Assembly: GCA_037954235.1 (NCBI GenBank) | Contig: JBBMOA010000014.1 | Coordinates: 17,818,773 to 17,882,772 of the forward strand | Reading direction: 5' to 3' | DNA from: Aulostomus chinensis | Lineage: Eukaryota > Chordata > Actinopteri > Syngnathiformes > Aulostomidae | Length of the DNA stretch: 64,000 nt | Shown: positions 46,901-59,058 of the stretch, in pieces | How positions within the stretch are numbered: position 1 is the stretch's first letter | Layout: the number at the start of each line of letters is the position of its first letter | The notes under the pieces: model-generated | What the model saw: the letters and a program-made list of their open reading frames with translations, nothing else | The model's database searches: none | What the model was told of the DNA's origin: nothing | Translations under genes and position numbers: made by a program

Positions 46901-49550
46901 CTGAGTGCTGCCAGATGGCCTTGTGTGGCCAAAACCGCTCATGTACCTGAGAGTACGAGCAGGAGCAGAACAAGAGTAGTGAGGCATTAGATATGGCTAG
47001 GGTGCAGGGCAAATCTATTTGTGGCAACAACATGAAAACAGATCCTCTGAAATGATGAATCAGCAGGCCACCTGCACCACCAACTCTGTGATGTGATATT
47101 TTACCCTATGGCTCCATCTAGTGGCCATAAAACCAAAGGTACATTTCTCGATTAAAACGTAGAGATTTACAAAAAACAAGTACCTTGTTGCTTGGTTCCA
47201 ACTTCAGTGCCCTCCTTAAAGTTTGAATGGCTTCTGAATATTCGCCTTGCAGTGCCAAAACCTTCAGTCAGAGCATAGGTTTGTTAATGAAGAAGGAACC
47301 ATCAGAAAGGAGGAGAACACAAGACAGAGACGGATATTTGTACCTTCCCCATGCGGAAAAGTGCTTTGATATTGTCCGGCTGATGAGCAAGGGCTGCGAC
47401 ACAAGATTTAAGAGCTGCATCATAGTGATCCAGCTTCAGCTGAGCAGCAGCCATGTTGTTTAGACATTTCACTTTCACATCCAGCAGCTCATTCTCCTCC
47501 TCAGGACTTATGTCAACTGCAGACGCAATTCAAAAATAAAGATGCAAGACAGTACATGAAAGTCACCAAAAAAAAAAATAGAAATTAAAAAAAAAATCCA
47601 TCAAAGTGACACCAAACATGTTGATAATCACAACAAATCTGATGGTCCAACTTCCTCCACTTAACATTTGTCTTAGTGCTACATCTTCATCTCACCTTTA
47701 GAACTGGATTCAGTTATCTGCAAGGCAATGCCATAAGAGTTGACAGCAAAAGCGTAGTCCCCACGCTGATAATGGCCATTGCCCTTCTCCCTCTTACAAA
47801 TGGCCAGTGCAATCTTCTCTGCAGGGGGCAGCAGCTCCATTTCTGGAGCATCAGTCGATTCCAATAGTTCTACTTCTAAGGACAGCTCAGCATTGGGTGG
47901 AACCTCCGGCTCAACACTAGCAAGGGGAAGAAGAGCCATGGTTAAGTTAAAAAGGTACAGCCACAAGAGATAGCATCTTCATCTGTGTTTGTGTCCATCA
48001 GGAAGCCAAGAACAGACTATATCATGCAAGTGAAGCTAAGCTCAAGATGAGGAATTTACATGACTTGCTGGGTTTACAAAATTATTCCACTCTGACTCAC
48101 GTCATCCTCTATCCAAACACCTCGCTGTATGTCTCCATCACCCTGAGAGAGAGAGTGTTTTCTTATTGCACTTATAATAAAACACATCCCACCTGCCCCG
48201 TGCACCATAGGCATATTTTGCATCAGTCTGGATGAGCGCCTTCTCTCCCATTTCCATGAGCTGCACTGTGAGATCCAGAGCCTGTAAGACATGTCGTAGC
48301 AGTAAGATTCTGATGCTGACAGTTCTAAGGTGAAGCTAGACTAGGAATATCCTTAAATACCGCTACACCAGCGACTTCTTTGCACTGTAGAAGAGCCTCA
48401 ACTCCTATCAGAACCCTTTTTAACTTACCCACTCTGACGCAAGTCACTAACTGTACTCCAGACAAAGCTGATGTTGTTTGGTTTGTCTCTCCATTTAAGT
48501 ACGATATATTAACCTTTAGTTCTGGTGTTAAGTAGCAGAATACTGGAGGGACAGTCAGTGTCGTTTTTCCCACAAAACACTTCACTGTTTCCTTCTGTAT
48601 TGCAGCTCATATTTTAGTCATATAAGACTGAACATGCTTTGGTCCAAATTGGAGAGAAAGAGAGATAGGGAGATAGATAGATACTTTATTCATCTCACAG
48701 AGAAAGTCACAATTTCAGCAGCATGAAAGATGGATGGATGGTGATTTTACAGTATTTCCTTTTAATTCATCCTTAGATCAATGGTCTAAATTCTGAGATA
48801 AATCCCTTAATTTTTTATTACAGCCTAAATCCTGAGTCCAGGATGTTTCAGTGGTTTTTGGCTCTCACACATACTTTCAAAGTAAATGGACTTGTCAGTT
48901 TTTACCTGCATGACATCACTGTCTCCCAAAGTGAAAGACAGCTCTGGCTTCTCCTCTACAAGTGTCCCATCCTTTAGGGACATTTTAAGATGAATCTTTA
49001 CATTCTGTCCTTTCTGCGGTCGACTGTCTCTCCCTTCTCCTGCCACCAGGACTTTTTTCTTCAGTTGGTCGTTTCCTGGAGAGAAAGTGTCAATCTGATT
49101 TCTCATCACTGTCTAAGTGTGAATCATTCCACATGTGAATTATGAAGTCTGTGGATATTATTCCTACACCTCTTTACTATTTTACCAGCTTATAATAGCA
49201 CTGGTCGGACCACCACCAACTTAATATTTCTTGCTAGTGCTTCAATTTGACGTGCTGTGTTTTGGCTCCTATGGTAGTCTGCAGAGCTTCATACCTAGTA
49301 CATCCAGCCATTCCTCCACAGGACCTGGAGGTTCTGTGTCCTCATTTGTCTTTACCGACTCCTCTGCCTTGATCTCTTTCCCACCACCGGCATCTTCAAG
49401 AGGAGGTGGATCGTCATCGTCAACATCTTCTTCATCTAATAACTCAAAGTCCTCCCCGCTGTCCAGCAACGACGTTCGTCCGGTCTTCGCTGAAGGCGCA
49501 CTGCCATGATGATCATCACCAGTGTCCATAGTCTCCTCCTTTTCACTCAT
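43856..49550 (-). CDS. fkbp8: FKBP8 (FKBP38), tail-anchored immunophilin (8 coding exons)
   Basis: FKBP8 is an outer mitochondrial and ER membrane protein that works with HSP90 and BCL2 and acts as a mitophagy receptor. Coding exons, minus strand: 49550-49295, 49075-48906, 48281-48193, 47916-47696, 47516-47344, 47261-47184, 45555-45421, 43942-43856. They total 1209 nt, 402 residues plus stop, against about 412 in human, and every junction keeps frame. Residues 1-80 are acidic and contain DFELLDEED (F35-L38), an LC3-interacting-type core. About 97-190 is the FKBP domain (GQNVKIHLKMSLKDGT, FTLGDSDVMQ, VPPNAELSLEVEL). About 205-335 are TPR repeats (KGNGHYQRGDYAFAVNSY, KCLNNMAAAQLKLDHYDAAL, KALFRMGKVLALQGEYSEA). 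About 378-400 is a hydrophobic tail anchor (WLFGATAIAIGGVALSVVIA) followed by ARN. The second in-frame Met (codon 8) has the better start context. Confidence 0.95.
44130..44533. repeat. Inverted repeat, arms about 68 bp, spacer 268 bp
   Basis: The left arm 44130-44196 and right arm 44465-44533 are roughly 80 percent identical when one is reversed. Both arms start acctgctgtag and end gatgcagcagcaggaaggt, each read from its outer end. Weaker similarity extends inward (ccacttc). Each arm, read outward, ends in a good splice-donor sequence (ACAGCAG|GTGAGA and ACAGCAG|GTAAGA). It therefore looks like an old inverted exon duplication, not transposon ends; no target duplication was found. Confidence 0.75.
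44312..45085 (+). pseudogene. Candidate two-exon plus-strand gene or pseudogene
   Basis: A candidate exon runs to 44531 with donor GCAG|GTAAGA. The next starts at 44808 after the acceptor tctttcttctacag. From the ATG MDVMRLKNIVPKENGLLTEM the frame is open to a single TAG (44456-44458). It continues HTFLLLHHTDSPDRGRAA across the splice in the same frame into RRLKKNVIDSLRF and DGRRAVVFCETPDDRPKLIL, and ends at TAG 45083-45085. An AATAAA follows at 45182. Without the internal TAG the frame would be roughly 160 codons. If the TAG is real, the second exon alone could start at ATG 44849 (78 residues). I do not recognise the protein. It may be a decayed gene, an antisense RNA or a chance frame. Confidence 0.35.
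45182..45187 (+). terminator. Possible poly(A) signal of the plus-strand candidate
   Basis: AATAAA lies 97 bp after the stop of the candidate frame, on the same strand. Confidence 0.35.
45421..45555 (-). CDS. fkbp8: FKBP8 coding exon 7
   Basis: It encodes TIHAELSKLVKKHSEQRGAE and AMYKKMLGNPVSSS, matching the human linker before the anchor. Acceptor TGTTTAG|, donor TCATGG|GTAAGA. Confidence 0.94.
45556..47183 (-). other. fkbp8: FKBP8 intron 6
   Basis: This 1.6-kb intron shows no recognised gene or repeat. Confidence 0.8.
47184..47261 (-). CDS. fkbp8: FKBP8 coding exon 6, TPR
   Basis: A 78-nt exon encodes VLALQGEYSEAIQTLRRALK then LEPSNK. Acceptor CTGAAG|, donor AACAAG|GTACTT. Only 82 bp of intron separate it from exon 5. 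Confidence 0.95.
47344..47516 (-). CDS. fkbp8: FKBP8 coding exon 5, TPR
   Basis: It encodes DVKVKCLNNMAAAQLKLDHY and ALAHQPDNIKALFRMGK. Acceptor TCTGCAG|, donor GGGAAG|GTACAA, phase 0. Confidence 0.95.
47696..47916 (-). CDS. fkbp8: FKBP8 coding exon 4, end of FKBP domain and first TPR
   Basis: It encodes VEPEVPPNAELSLEVELLES then CKREKGNGHYQRGDYAFAVN. Acceptor TTGCTAG|, donor AAAG|GTGAGA (phase 1). Confidence 0.95.
48193..48281 (-). CDS. fkbp8: FKBP8 coding exon 3
   Basis: It encodes ALDLTVQLMEMGEKALIQTD and AKYAYGARG, the centre of the FKBP fold. Acceptor TTACAG|, donor GGCAG|GTGGGA (phase 2). Confidence 0.94.
48282..48905 (-). other. fkbp8: FKBP8 intron 2
   Basis: This 624-bp intron contains a GATA/ATGG-flanked interspersed repeat at about 48660-48740. 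Confidence 0.8.
48660..48740. repeat. GATA- and ATGG-flanked interspersed repeat fragment
   Basis: gatagatagatactttatt is followed by a short segment and then ggatggatgg. The sequence resembles a common teleost repeat tail (gatactttatt), but only a fragment is present. Confidence 0.5.
48906..49075 (-). CDS. fkbp8: FKBP8 coding exon 2, first half of FKBP domain
   Basis: It encodes NDQLKKKVLVAGEGRDSRPQ and LSFTLGDSDVMQ. Acceptor CTCCAG|, donor ATGCAG|GTAAAA, phase 0. Confidence 0.94.
49295..49550 (-). CDS. fkbp8: FKBP8 coding exon 1
   Basis: It encodes MSEKEETMDTGDDHH to EEWLDVLG, ending phase 1 at CTAG|GTATGA. EEWLD-LG matches human FKBP8 just before the FKBP domain. Twelve bases of 5' UTR (49551-49562) precede the ATG after an acceptor GTTAG|. 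Confidence 0.93.
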
Positions 49551-49562
49551 TAGTGGAATGTA

Positions 49563-50076
49563 CTAACAGAGAAGGTTAACATATCACTATTGAACACAAT
49601 AACAACAATACAATAGTAACCTACAATCCTGCTCCTCGCGATCTCAATCTCCGTCTTGGCGTTTTACTGTCACTTTAGCATCATGCTAACAGTATTAAAC
49701 TCCTGCTTCACGAGAGCGCCAACTGACCCATTCACAATCGTGAGGACAGCAACATGTAGCCAACCTATTTAGAAAAGCTAACAAGATGATAATTGCAACT
49801 CACCAGTTTATACTAAGTATTCAGGGTTTGCAAGTTACCACGCCAGCGATGTTTATCCAAGTTTCTGACAAGTTCTGCGCGTGACTTCAGTCAAGAGGAA
49901 ACTTGACAGTAGCAAACTAGCATTAGCTGTAATCTCGCTGGGTATCAAGCTAGCTGTTGTTTGGTGGACGTTTCTTCCCATCAAGCTGGGAAGTACTGCT
50001 TATATCGGCTTCATATAGGGTGCAGAATCAGAGTATTATTTGCGGTAACACGGGTTATCACATAGAACTATCTTAC
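49563..50076 (-). other. fkbp8: FKBP8 5' UTR intron
   Basis: This intron runs from a donor AAAG|GTAAGA (exon 1 ends at 50077) to an acceptor GTTAG| next to 49562, both read on the minus strand. It contains no coding sequence. Confidence 0.7.
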
Positions 50077-50261
50077 CTTTAAATGCTATGTCTGCAGAGG
50101 CTTGTTTTGGTCCTGGGCAATGGCTCCTCCAGCTCACAGTAGTGAAGTCAGGTTGATGTTGATAACAGCGCGTTAAACAGAAGTCAACGGTGCTTTACCG
50201 AGATGAACATCAAACGAACTTCGTCGTTCTGTCAGCCTCCTCTCAACTAGCTGCTTCCGGT
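50077..50261 (-). promoter_or_regulatory. fkbp8: FKBP8 noncoding exon 1 and promoter-proximal ETS site
   Basis: The first exon is inferred from the donor at 50077-50076 and contains no ATG in frame with the coding region. An ETS-type ACCGGAAGC lies at 50253-50261, typical of TATA-less housekeeping promoters. The exact transcription start is not visible. Confidence 0.55.
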
Positions 50262-51234
50262 TAACCTTGAGCTCGTGTACACCAGCCATTCATACAGTAC
50301 CTACACAAATTATGCATCTGCTTGCTTTTAGTTGTTTTTTTTTCAAATGTGTACTTTTAACAGAAAAAGCAGAATAGGGAAGTGATTGCTGATGATTGAG
50401 ATGTTGATAGTTTAGTTTAGAGTCAGATTAACAATTATATATCTGAAAGAGGAAACGTAACACTGTAGAAATTACATCAAAAGCATATTCAAGTAAAAAA
50501 AAAAACAGACAACATTGCAAAATGGTTTTGTTGCCAATGATTTTTCTGAATGTGCATAGGATGAATTGAAGGGAATGTTTTCCTTTGTTTATTTATTTGT
50601 TTGTTTTTTGGCATTAGAGATCCATTAAAATTCATCCGTTTTCCTATTTGTCACACGTTTCACGCAATTATCACGAAGAGTCTGTTGATCCCAAACTGAT
50701 ACAACCGGTTCAGACAGACCAAACATGAAATGTATAAGTTTAAACTTTAACCAGGGCACTACCCTCGAATCTAACCTCAGTTGCAGCCTGACCTCCACCT
50801 TAACTTGACACCTTCTCATGGAAGCCTACTTATGTGAAAGGAAAAAACCGTAAGAACACACAGACAACAATAAAAAAAAATTCCCATTGTAAGATACAAT
50901 TATGAGTTTTTTTTTATAATCAGAGTTTTTGTTTCATCTTGGTTTTTTTTTTACTACTAATTCTGATTTACTACTGCAACATTTTTATCATCAAACCTAA
51001 GATTTTCTTGTGTCCTTTTTTTCACTGATGGAAATGTGCTGGGGTTGGGGGACTTTTTTAAATAAGCAAGCATAACGAACTGTATATTTTCCTATAATTA
51101 ACAGAATAATAATAAATGTACCTATTTTATTCTTTTTGAATTACTTTTTCCATTTGCATTTCTCTTTGTACTGCACACACTAAAGCTCGAGCTCAGAGGA
51201 AGAGATTGAAACGACAAGGAAAAATCAAAGGACA
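50262..51234. other. Intergenic gap between FKBP8 and the SSBP gene
   Basis: About 1 kb of AT-rich sequence with several T and A runs. I see no gene in it. Confidence 0.75.
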
Positions 51235-51240
51235 TTTATT
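51235..51240 (-). terminator. ssbp4: Candidate SSBP distal poly(A) signal
   Basis: AATAAA on the minus strand, chosen as the last clear signal before the FKBP8 promoter region. Confidence 0.45.
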
Positions 51241-54140
51241 ATTGATGCATTGTTTCTTTTTTGATAAGCAAATTATCTGTTTTTCTTTCAGTCTAAAGAA
51301 ACTTTACAATATAAAGAAACATACAAAGAACATCTTTATTACCTACACAAGACACCTAAGTCCCTAAGACAAGATTCTGAACTATCCTACCATGAAATAC
51401 AAAGCAAACCCAAGAGACAGACTGCTTCATATTGAATACTGCCGTGTCATAAGAAAGGACCATGAGCGGTACAGGAGAATCCTTTACATCCCCTTCCCTT
51501 GAATCCCAACCCCTCCCAGACTCAACATGACCACCCCACCCGACCAGCAAATCTTCCTAATGGTACAGTATTATACATCACAATAGAAGTACAGAGATGG
51601 CCAACGGTCGATATACACAGAGGACTGAGAGAGGATCAGTGAGAGAGCTTCAATCTATACAACGCTATTACAGGAGTGAAGAGCAAAGGACACACTTTTT
51701 AGCCCATATGTATTACGTTTTTGTTTTTTTGGTATCCATTTTTAATTTCAAAATGAGCTTAATGAGCTTCTCTTAAGTTGCTCTCCATTTCAAATTGATA
51801 AAAATCCTTCATATGAAAAACTACAATAGGAGGTCCCATGGTTTTGTGAGAAGGTGCCCTTCAGCAAGAACAAAAAAATAAAATAAATAAAAATGAGTAT
51901 TTGAATCCAATAGTAACATTTAACTGAAACATAAGGAGACAAGGCAGAGTGAGGACACCGTAGCTGCAAGAGAAATTCTGTCAATGTCCTGGCTTGCTTC
52001 TCTCTGTCCTGTCCTCTCCCTGTCCCATCCTCCCCGCCACTAGCTTCATCCATACATTTAGATGGAAATTTAACCACGTGAGCCATAGTCAGCACATCCT
52101 TTCTCTATGAAAAACATGGACAGTTTTATTTATAATTTACTTTCAGCTGTATTCATTGGTAGTGACTGACATATCAAAACATGTCAATGATATCAAAATG
52201 CATTATACAGTATTTACAAAAAAGGAAATTACAGAGAAGGGGTAGAGGATGGGGGAGGGGAGGGAAGGGGGAGGGGTTGAGGGAGGAAAGAAGGGAGTTG
52301 TGTGTGTCACTACAGTGAAGGAACACTGGAGCCGCTGTTCCTCAGGCCACTGACAGCCCGATCCTGGAGATGTCCCCGTTCAACTCAGGGTACAATCTGT
52401 TCACATTGATATCAGACATTTGATAAGTACATCAGCATTAATCCAGAAGCTACAATGGATGTTGGATTAGAAGTCCTGCAGTGTGATGCCATGAAAAATA
52501 ATGTATCCTTTTGATAATATACAGAAAACAACATTAAATACTTGTAATTTATTTGTCTGCAGATTCTCCAGGTTCATTTTTCCTGTTGAATACATCTTTT
52601 AAAAAATCCACAAAAATGGACAAATTACAAAAATATCCTATTATTGTTCCTCTTCTTCTTTAGTGTAGCTACGTGGCCTGCTAACACCAACCTTCTGCTC
52701 CCATCATCAGTGTTGCTACGGACGTCCGTTATCCTACACATTGACTTGATGAAGGAGACAGTTCTCAGCCCATCCTGTCAAGGTTTTTTTTTTATTTTTT
52801 TTTTAAAAAAGCGGATCATAAAAGATCTTGAAGCTCAAATTAAAAAAGCAGATTCTGTAAGTGTATAAGAGGTACAAAAACGTCTCCCAGTCTAAAGAGA
52901 CATTGGTGAGAGACCAGAATGAGTCCATGTGGAGTTCAAGATGAGATCAAACAAAGTGATGAGGGGCGAGGAACCACATTGTAGGATTCACAGACAACCT
53001 GTAAATAACACATAATAAGACAACAACAAGCTAAATATGTTGTATTTACAGACTGAATCCATAGTAGAGATGAAAGAACGCTCCATCTTGGTTCATTACT
53101 GGAGAAGAAATTCAAGGGTCACAGCCACAGCGTGAAGGTCATCTCAGGATGTCAGAATCATGAAAGAAGGGGTTCTTTTTAAGACAAAATAGCTGGCCAT
53201 CGAATTATTCAGCCACAAAAAAAAAAAAATACGTCAAAGCTTTGAGACAACTCTGCTAGTTCAAGCTGATAGACTAGAACCTCAACGGGGTGAAACGAGG
53301 GGATTTTCCCAATTCCTCTTACTTTGGGAGATTGAAGTCACTGCAGCAAACATTAAGATGGCAAATACAGAAGTGAAGGAGAGGTATGTGAAACAACAAA
53401 ACAAACATCAAAAAAGACCTATAATCATGTAAACAGAAAAAAAATCATTGTGCATTTCTCGAGTGTGTGCTTATTCTGTCATTGTTGATGCTGCTGCTGA
53501 GATCAAATGTGCCCTTTACAGGAAATCATAACTACATTAGTAGAATAATATCAATTATGAAAATTATAATATTTTCATCAACAACAAAAATACAAACATT
53601 GAATGAAAAACCATTCCTGCCCTAAAATAACATTATCAGTTCATCTCTTTTCTTATTTCTGCTGCAGGAGCAGAGGTATTGAATGAGGGTTTTTCAGCCC
53701 CTGACAGTCAACTACTGCGTGCCCTCATAAGTCACGCAGAATGGAGTGGTGGTGGTTGCTGAGGGGCATCTTGATCGAGCTTGAATGCCACCCATGAGGG
53801 CAGGTTTTGGGAGGCTAGGATCAGGTTCGGGATTTCATTGTCCCCAGCTCAAGACGAGGCCCAGCAGGCGAGGAGAAGAGCAGGAGACCCTCCCTGTTGC
53901 TTGGGCACCGTTTCATGCTCGTACACCCATTTTACAGATGTTGGGATGTGGGGCCTTGAGGGGGGTTCTGCTTTCCAGGGGCAGCCCCAGGGGCTGTGTG
54001 GCACAGTCCACCAGGAGGAAGAGGAGGAGGAGGTAGGATGGGAGTAGGGAAATGCAAGACGCACCAGGGTGAAGGGGAGATTAGGGAGATAAGGGGAGAT
54101 GAAAAAGAAATAAAATAAAAGATAAAATAAAATAAAAAAA
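51235..54140 (-). other. ssbp4: SSBP 3' UTR, about 2.9 kb
   Basis: The last exon appears to continue to an AATAAA at 51240-51235 (minus strand). Other AATAAA-like signals in between (for example near 52126) would give shorter forms. Purine-rich runs occur near 52240-52290 and 54000-54200. No open frame here is convincing. Confidence 0.55.
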
Positions 54141-54170
54141 TCACACACTCATCGTCATGTTGGGTGAATA
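54141..54170 (-). CDS. ssbp4: SSBP last coding exon
   Basis: It encodes YSPNMTMSV and TGA. This invariant C-terminus confirms the family. Acceptor TTTACAG|. Confidence 0.95.
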   Translation of the reverse strand, partial: YSPNMTMSV

Positions 54171-54510
54171 CTGTAAAGAGAGAAAAAAGAAAGGGAGGGG
54201 GAAAAAGATAAGCCTTCTTAGACTAACCAGTTCAGAATAGCAATACAGCTAACTGAGATAAATGCCATATCCATTACACCAGCAGCAAACATAACAATGA
54301 GCCCTTTCTAATGGATTTCCTATGTCAGTACACCAGCAGAGAGCAGCACATAGTCCAGCCCAGGGAGGAAATGTTAGGGAGTTTCAGATCACAGCGAAGA
54401 TAATATAGCAAAATGTCAGTTATTGTCAGTCTTGCATTAATTAAAGTATGACATTTTCTCCATGCAGCAAAGAAAGCATGTTATGTTGTTTGTCATGCTT
54501 ATGTGTGTTT

Positions 54511-54557
<47 letters not shown>

Positions 54558-56786
54558 TGTGCGTGCATGCACTGTAGTTTGAGTGTGTGTGCATTTGTGC
54601 TCGGTAAAGCTGGGAACAGAGTGAACAATGTAAAAGCTAAATTTGTGCACGTGGATTGTGATAAAGATCAAGTTGGACTGGAAATCTGTGAAAAATAATC
54701 CTGGTCATGTGATCATCTAGTGTGCAGGGCTTTAGAATTAAAAAAACTTGTGTCTCAAACCATAATTGCATTGAATATACCTATTTAATGTACCTATGTC
54801 TTAATATCTAACAGGGACCCTTCAGACAGAGAGGATTATCCTGACCCTAATCTGCATTTATATGTGACGCCGGGCCTCACCACAGTCAGATATGAAGCTA
54901 TCAGTTTGTTCCCAGCTTCAGAGGTGTGTGTTGTCTTTTCGGATACTCACACTTTCACTTTGGAATGGGTTTAAAAAGTTGCCTGCCATCTCGCCGTCAT
55001 CCCGTGGAGTGCCAGGGGGATTGTTCATGCCTGCCATGTTGTTAGGAGAATTCTAGAGGAAATAAATCAGTGAGAACATGCAGTCCGATACAGTTGATGG
55101 ACGTGAAAACACATTGACATATGGATAGATAGTTATACCTTTGGCAACCCATCCATGTCACCAGAGCCTGTGATTGGGAAAAAGAGAAGTGTTTCAGGTA
55201 ACAATCCAGGACATTGCCTTTGGACAGGTAATTAAGCTGTTTGTGTCAGATACAGATGAGCAGCAACACCACCGCCTATCTGCAGGATCCATGGCCCTGC
55301 TCATTGCCTGACTAATCTGTTTTGGCTTTAATCAATACTATGGGGATAGGGAACACTACCTCAACCAGCCAAAAGAGGGTAGCATTACCTCTGAAAGCTG
55401 CTGTTTACAGCACGGTTCACTGTCAAGCTCATACCACATGTCAACTCACCTAGTGATCCATTCATATGATGCTGCTCCATTGCACCCATTCCACCCATAG
55501 GCCCATCAGGACCTGGTCCCATTGGGAACTGTAACAAAGAATTTCAAAGGTTTATAACTCTCTGTGGATATTTGTGGACTAGAATAGATACGTTTCGATC
55601 CTGGATGATAAAGTTGTTTATTGTGAGTCGTAATGGAAGAAAATGCAATGACTCACATTGGGTCTATTTCCACCAGGGCCAATGGGGTTCATCATTGTGT
55701 AGATGTTTTCACTTGAGTTTGTTGAATCTGTGAGGAAAGAGCAGTCGGATGTAATTTCTTTATTGAAGGAGACTTCCTTTTCATACAGTAAAAAAGAAAA
55801 AAATGTTGTCAGCTAAAACATAAATTTCTCAATTCACTCATATCATAACCTCAATTAAAATACATAAGCGCATGAAGTGATAATACACTGGGAACTAGGT
55901 AGTTGGAGTGAGGTGGAGCGAGAGCACAGTCTGACTTTGATGTGACGAAGTAGCAGAAAGCAAACCAAAACAGACTATGATAGGCTGTCTGCTGGCAGCG
56001 ATTGTTCATATGTAAAGAAAACAACAGCTGAGATGACAAGGAGAGGACTGACTTGGACTTCTGTTGAAATCTGATGATTACTACACATCTGGGTTGAACA
56101 GTTGACATTTTCCAGTGCAAAATATTTAATTTCATTAACGATTTCTATGAGCTCATTTCCAGCTCTGCTTCCTCATACACGCCCTTCAGCAAAATCAATA
56201 TTTATTGTTAATTTGTCCACTTTGAACCAAACTGAAACAGAAAATGAACCAAATGTATTAAGTTCAATTCGATTCTACAAAACATAGTTGCGAAAGTGCC
56301 CCTAAACATGCAAGACGATGAGGTAGGTTGTCCCTCAAATACTCACAAAAAATAAAGGAAAACAATCTACTAAAAATGCATCCAAAAAAAGGGTTTGAAG
56401 TTGACAAATGTGTTGCATTTGTTGTATTTCAGTTCGCAACCTCTATGGTATGTTCACTTCTCCCTCTACAATAGAACAAATCTCTTCTTCCTATTAGGAA
56501 TGTTAAAGCACGTCATTACAGGGGCACCCTGGGAATTTGGCAACAACCAGCACACACTATGCTGAGTCTGTCTGCTATGATTCAGAAGGATGAGATGACC
56601 TTGATCTGACATTGCAGAGTGAAAGTAGCAAGTTTAAAAAAAAAAAAAAAAAACCCACACGAATAAATGAAATTGAATGAGAAGGGAATGCAGGATGTCG
56701 TAAGTCGTGGAAAGATTCTTGCCCGGTCGTCTCCCTGAATCTCAGTATTGTTGTGACTGTAGGATGGGGGGGGCATTTTTTGTGGG

Positions 56787-56842
<56 letters not shown>

Positions 56843-59013
56843 TCTTGGCGGCTGCAGTGGAAATATGTTCCCTCCCGGTGTTCGTGTGAGCAGGATCGTT
56901 TTGTGTAAAAGGTTTCCAGGGCAACATATCACAATAGAGGTACGTATATAAATAATAAATAGTGGATAGAAAAAGGAGCTCTCTGCAGGCCAGCGGAAGC
57001 AGAACGTCCAGAAGATTGCTGTTGTGTTTTCAGTTAATCTTGCACACAGACAGCAGACTGGTGGGTCGAAGCAGAGATAGATGTTGATTGAGGAAACGCT
57101 GGGATATTTGTACCAGTTTGTCCAAAAAAGAAAACAATGAAAACAACTGCAATTGCACTCGTCTACTAAATTTCAACAAATGCATCGCGTCTTTTATCAA
57201 TGTGTCTACACATACATAAGCCTTCCTTGAGGCCCCATTTTTGAAGTATCACTGCCAGTTTCTCAAAAAGAGACACGCATCTGACAGGGAAACAGTTTGA
57301 TGTTTCTGAGAAAGAGCCCACATTCAGTGCACAGTAGATAAAAGCATAAATCAGAAACAAAACTAAAGTGTATAACTCACCTCCAGGGCTAGGCATGATG
57401 GGAGTTCCTGGTGGGCCGCCTCCCCCTGGAGGGCCCTGAGGGGTGAAGCAAGAAGAGGAAGAAGAGAGGAATGAGTGCTGAGTGCACCTCGGTGGCAGCG
57501 TGCCTGTTAGATATCAGCGGTAATTTATGGCCCACTGTCAAACACGAGTCCATGACGGGACACTTACCACGTAGTTGCCAGGAGATGAAGATGAATACGC
57601 TATCTGGAGAGAGAATAGACCCCAGTTGAAACAAAACATGGGACGCAGCTATTGTAAACACACTCAGTCATACACAGAGATAAAGATGGGAGAGAATGTG
57701 ACTCACTGAGTTAGTGTTGGGATTTGGCCAGGGACCCCTTCCACCAGGACCCCTGCAGAAGAAAACATGTCATACAAGATTCCCAGCAAACACCACAGCC
57801 ACATGATCCACTTCAACAAACACTCCAGGAGATGTTTGCTTCTACTCATGATATCCTATAAAGGACATCTATTAGATCAGGGGTTTTCAAAATCTCCTTA
57901 TTAACCAAGTTTCTGGACACCTGAACAGGATAATTATTTTATTTGATCCCACGGACAGTCAACTATTAAGCAGGTGTCAGTCACCAAACACATGAAAACA
58001 ATATGTCCTGGGTCGTTTAATGAGTTCTGACTCTTGAAAAGCAGAAAAACAGTAAAATTCCTCCAAAATTACCATACCTCTTAAACATCTTTAACTAGAT
58101 CACATGTAAACACTGTTTTCTACAAGATATCCTTTAGATAATAGTCTTTCACCTCCTCAAACACTCCAGTCACAATAGACCGACAAAAAAGCCTACACAA
58201 ATATTCCTATCATATAATAATCTGTAAAGAAGTAAATAAGTAAAGTTGTGTCGGTGGCAACTCTAACTTGACAGCTATTTAATTATGACATTAGTTGTAA
58301 TATTATTGATCCAGTAATTTAAATAGTAGCTATTAACACTCACAATGTTGTCCTTCTATGGCTTATTATGTATTTTATCAGTCATTTGTTTCTTTATAGG
58401 GTCTATTTATTATTATTTCAACCAAACATATGTATTCATGCATATATATTTCTAGTTCTTTCCCCTTCTTAAATGTTAAAGCAATTTGACCTGTTTATTG
58501 TGTATGACAAATGTAAAACAAATCAAATATCATTATTATCATTATCACTATTAATTAGAAATTAATGCTTACTGTGATTTGACAATGACATTAAAACATT
58601 TTCTTAACTGTGTTGCTGACAGAGGAATATAAATCAATGTGTCATAACCAACTCTACAGGATGTGGTTATAAACAACACCTTTTTTAAATGCAATCGAGG
58701 ATTCATCAACAGATTATTGCAGCTAGCAACTGTTTAACACAGATAAAGTGATGAATTTTATTAAGGCTTTAACCTAAAGCCACAAACATCGGAGGACTTG
58801 ATATTGTTAGTGTACTAACATGTTCATGCCCGGCATCCCTGGCCCCATGGAGTTGGGAGGGGGCCTCATCCCGCCGCCATAATTCTGCACAAACGGAACA
58901 CGTGGTCAGCACATCATCTCACACCTGCTCGGTCAACATCAAACAGGTTTGACTCTTAATGAAGGTCAAAGATGATCATGTCTTCCATAAACTAGACTTT
59001 AATTGTTTGTGTA

Positions 59014-59058
<45 letters not shown>

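Noticed and set aside
48090..48150. Plus-strand peptide PNTSLYVSITL inside an FKBP8 intron resembles the end of an FKBP domain, suggesting an inverted exon.
   Set aside because: The true exon (47916-47696, VPPNAELSLEVEL) is present and in frame on the minus strand, and the two stretches show no nucleotide similarity. Probably chance.
53781..54148. Overlapping frames on both strands in the SSBP 3' UTR.
   Set aside because: They lie after the SSBP stop in purine-biased UTR sequence, with no recognisable domain.
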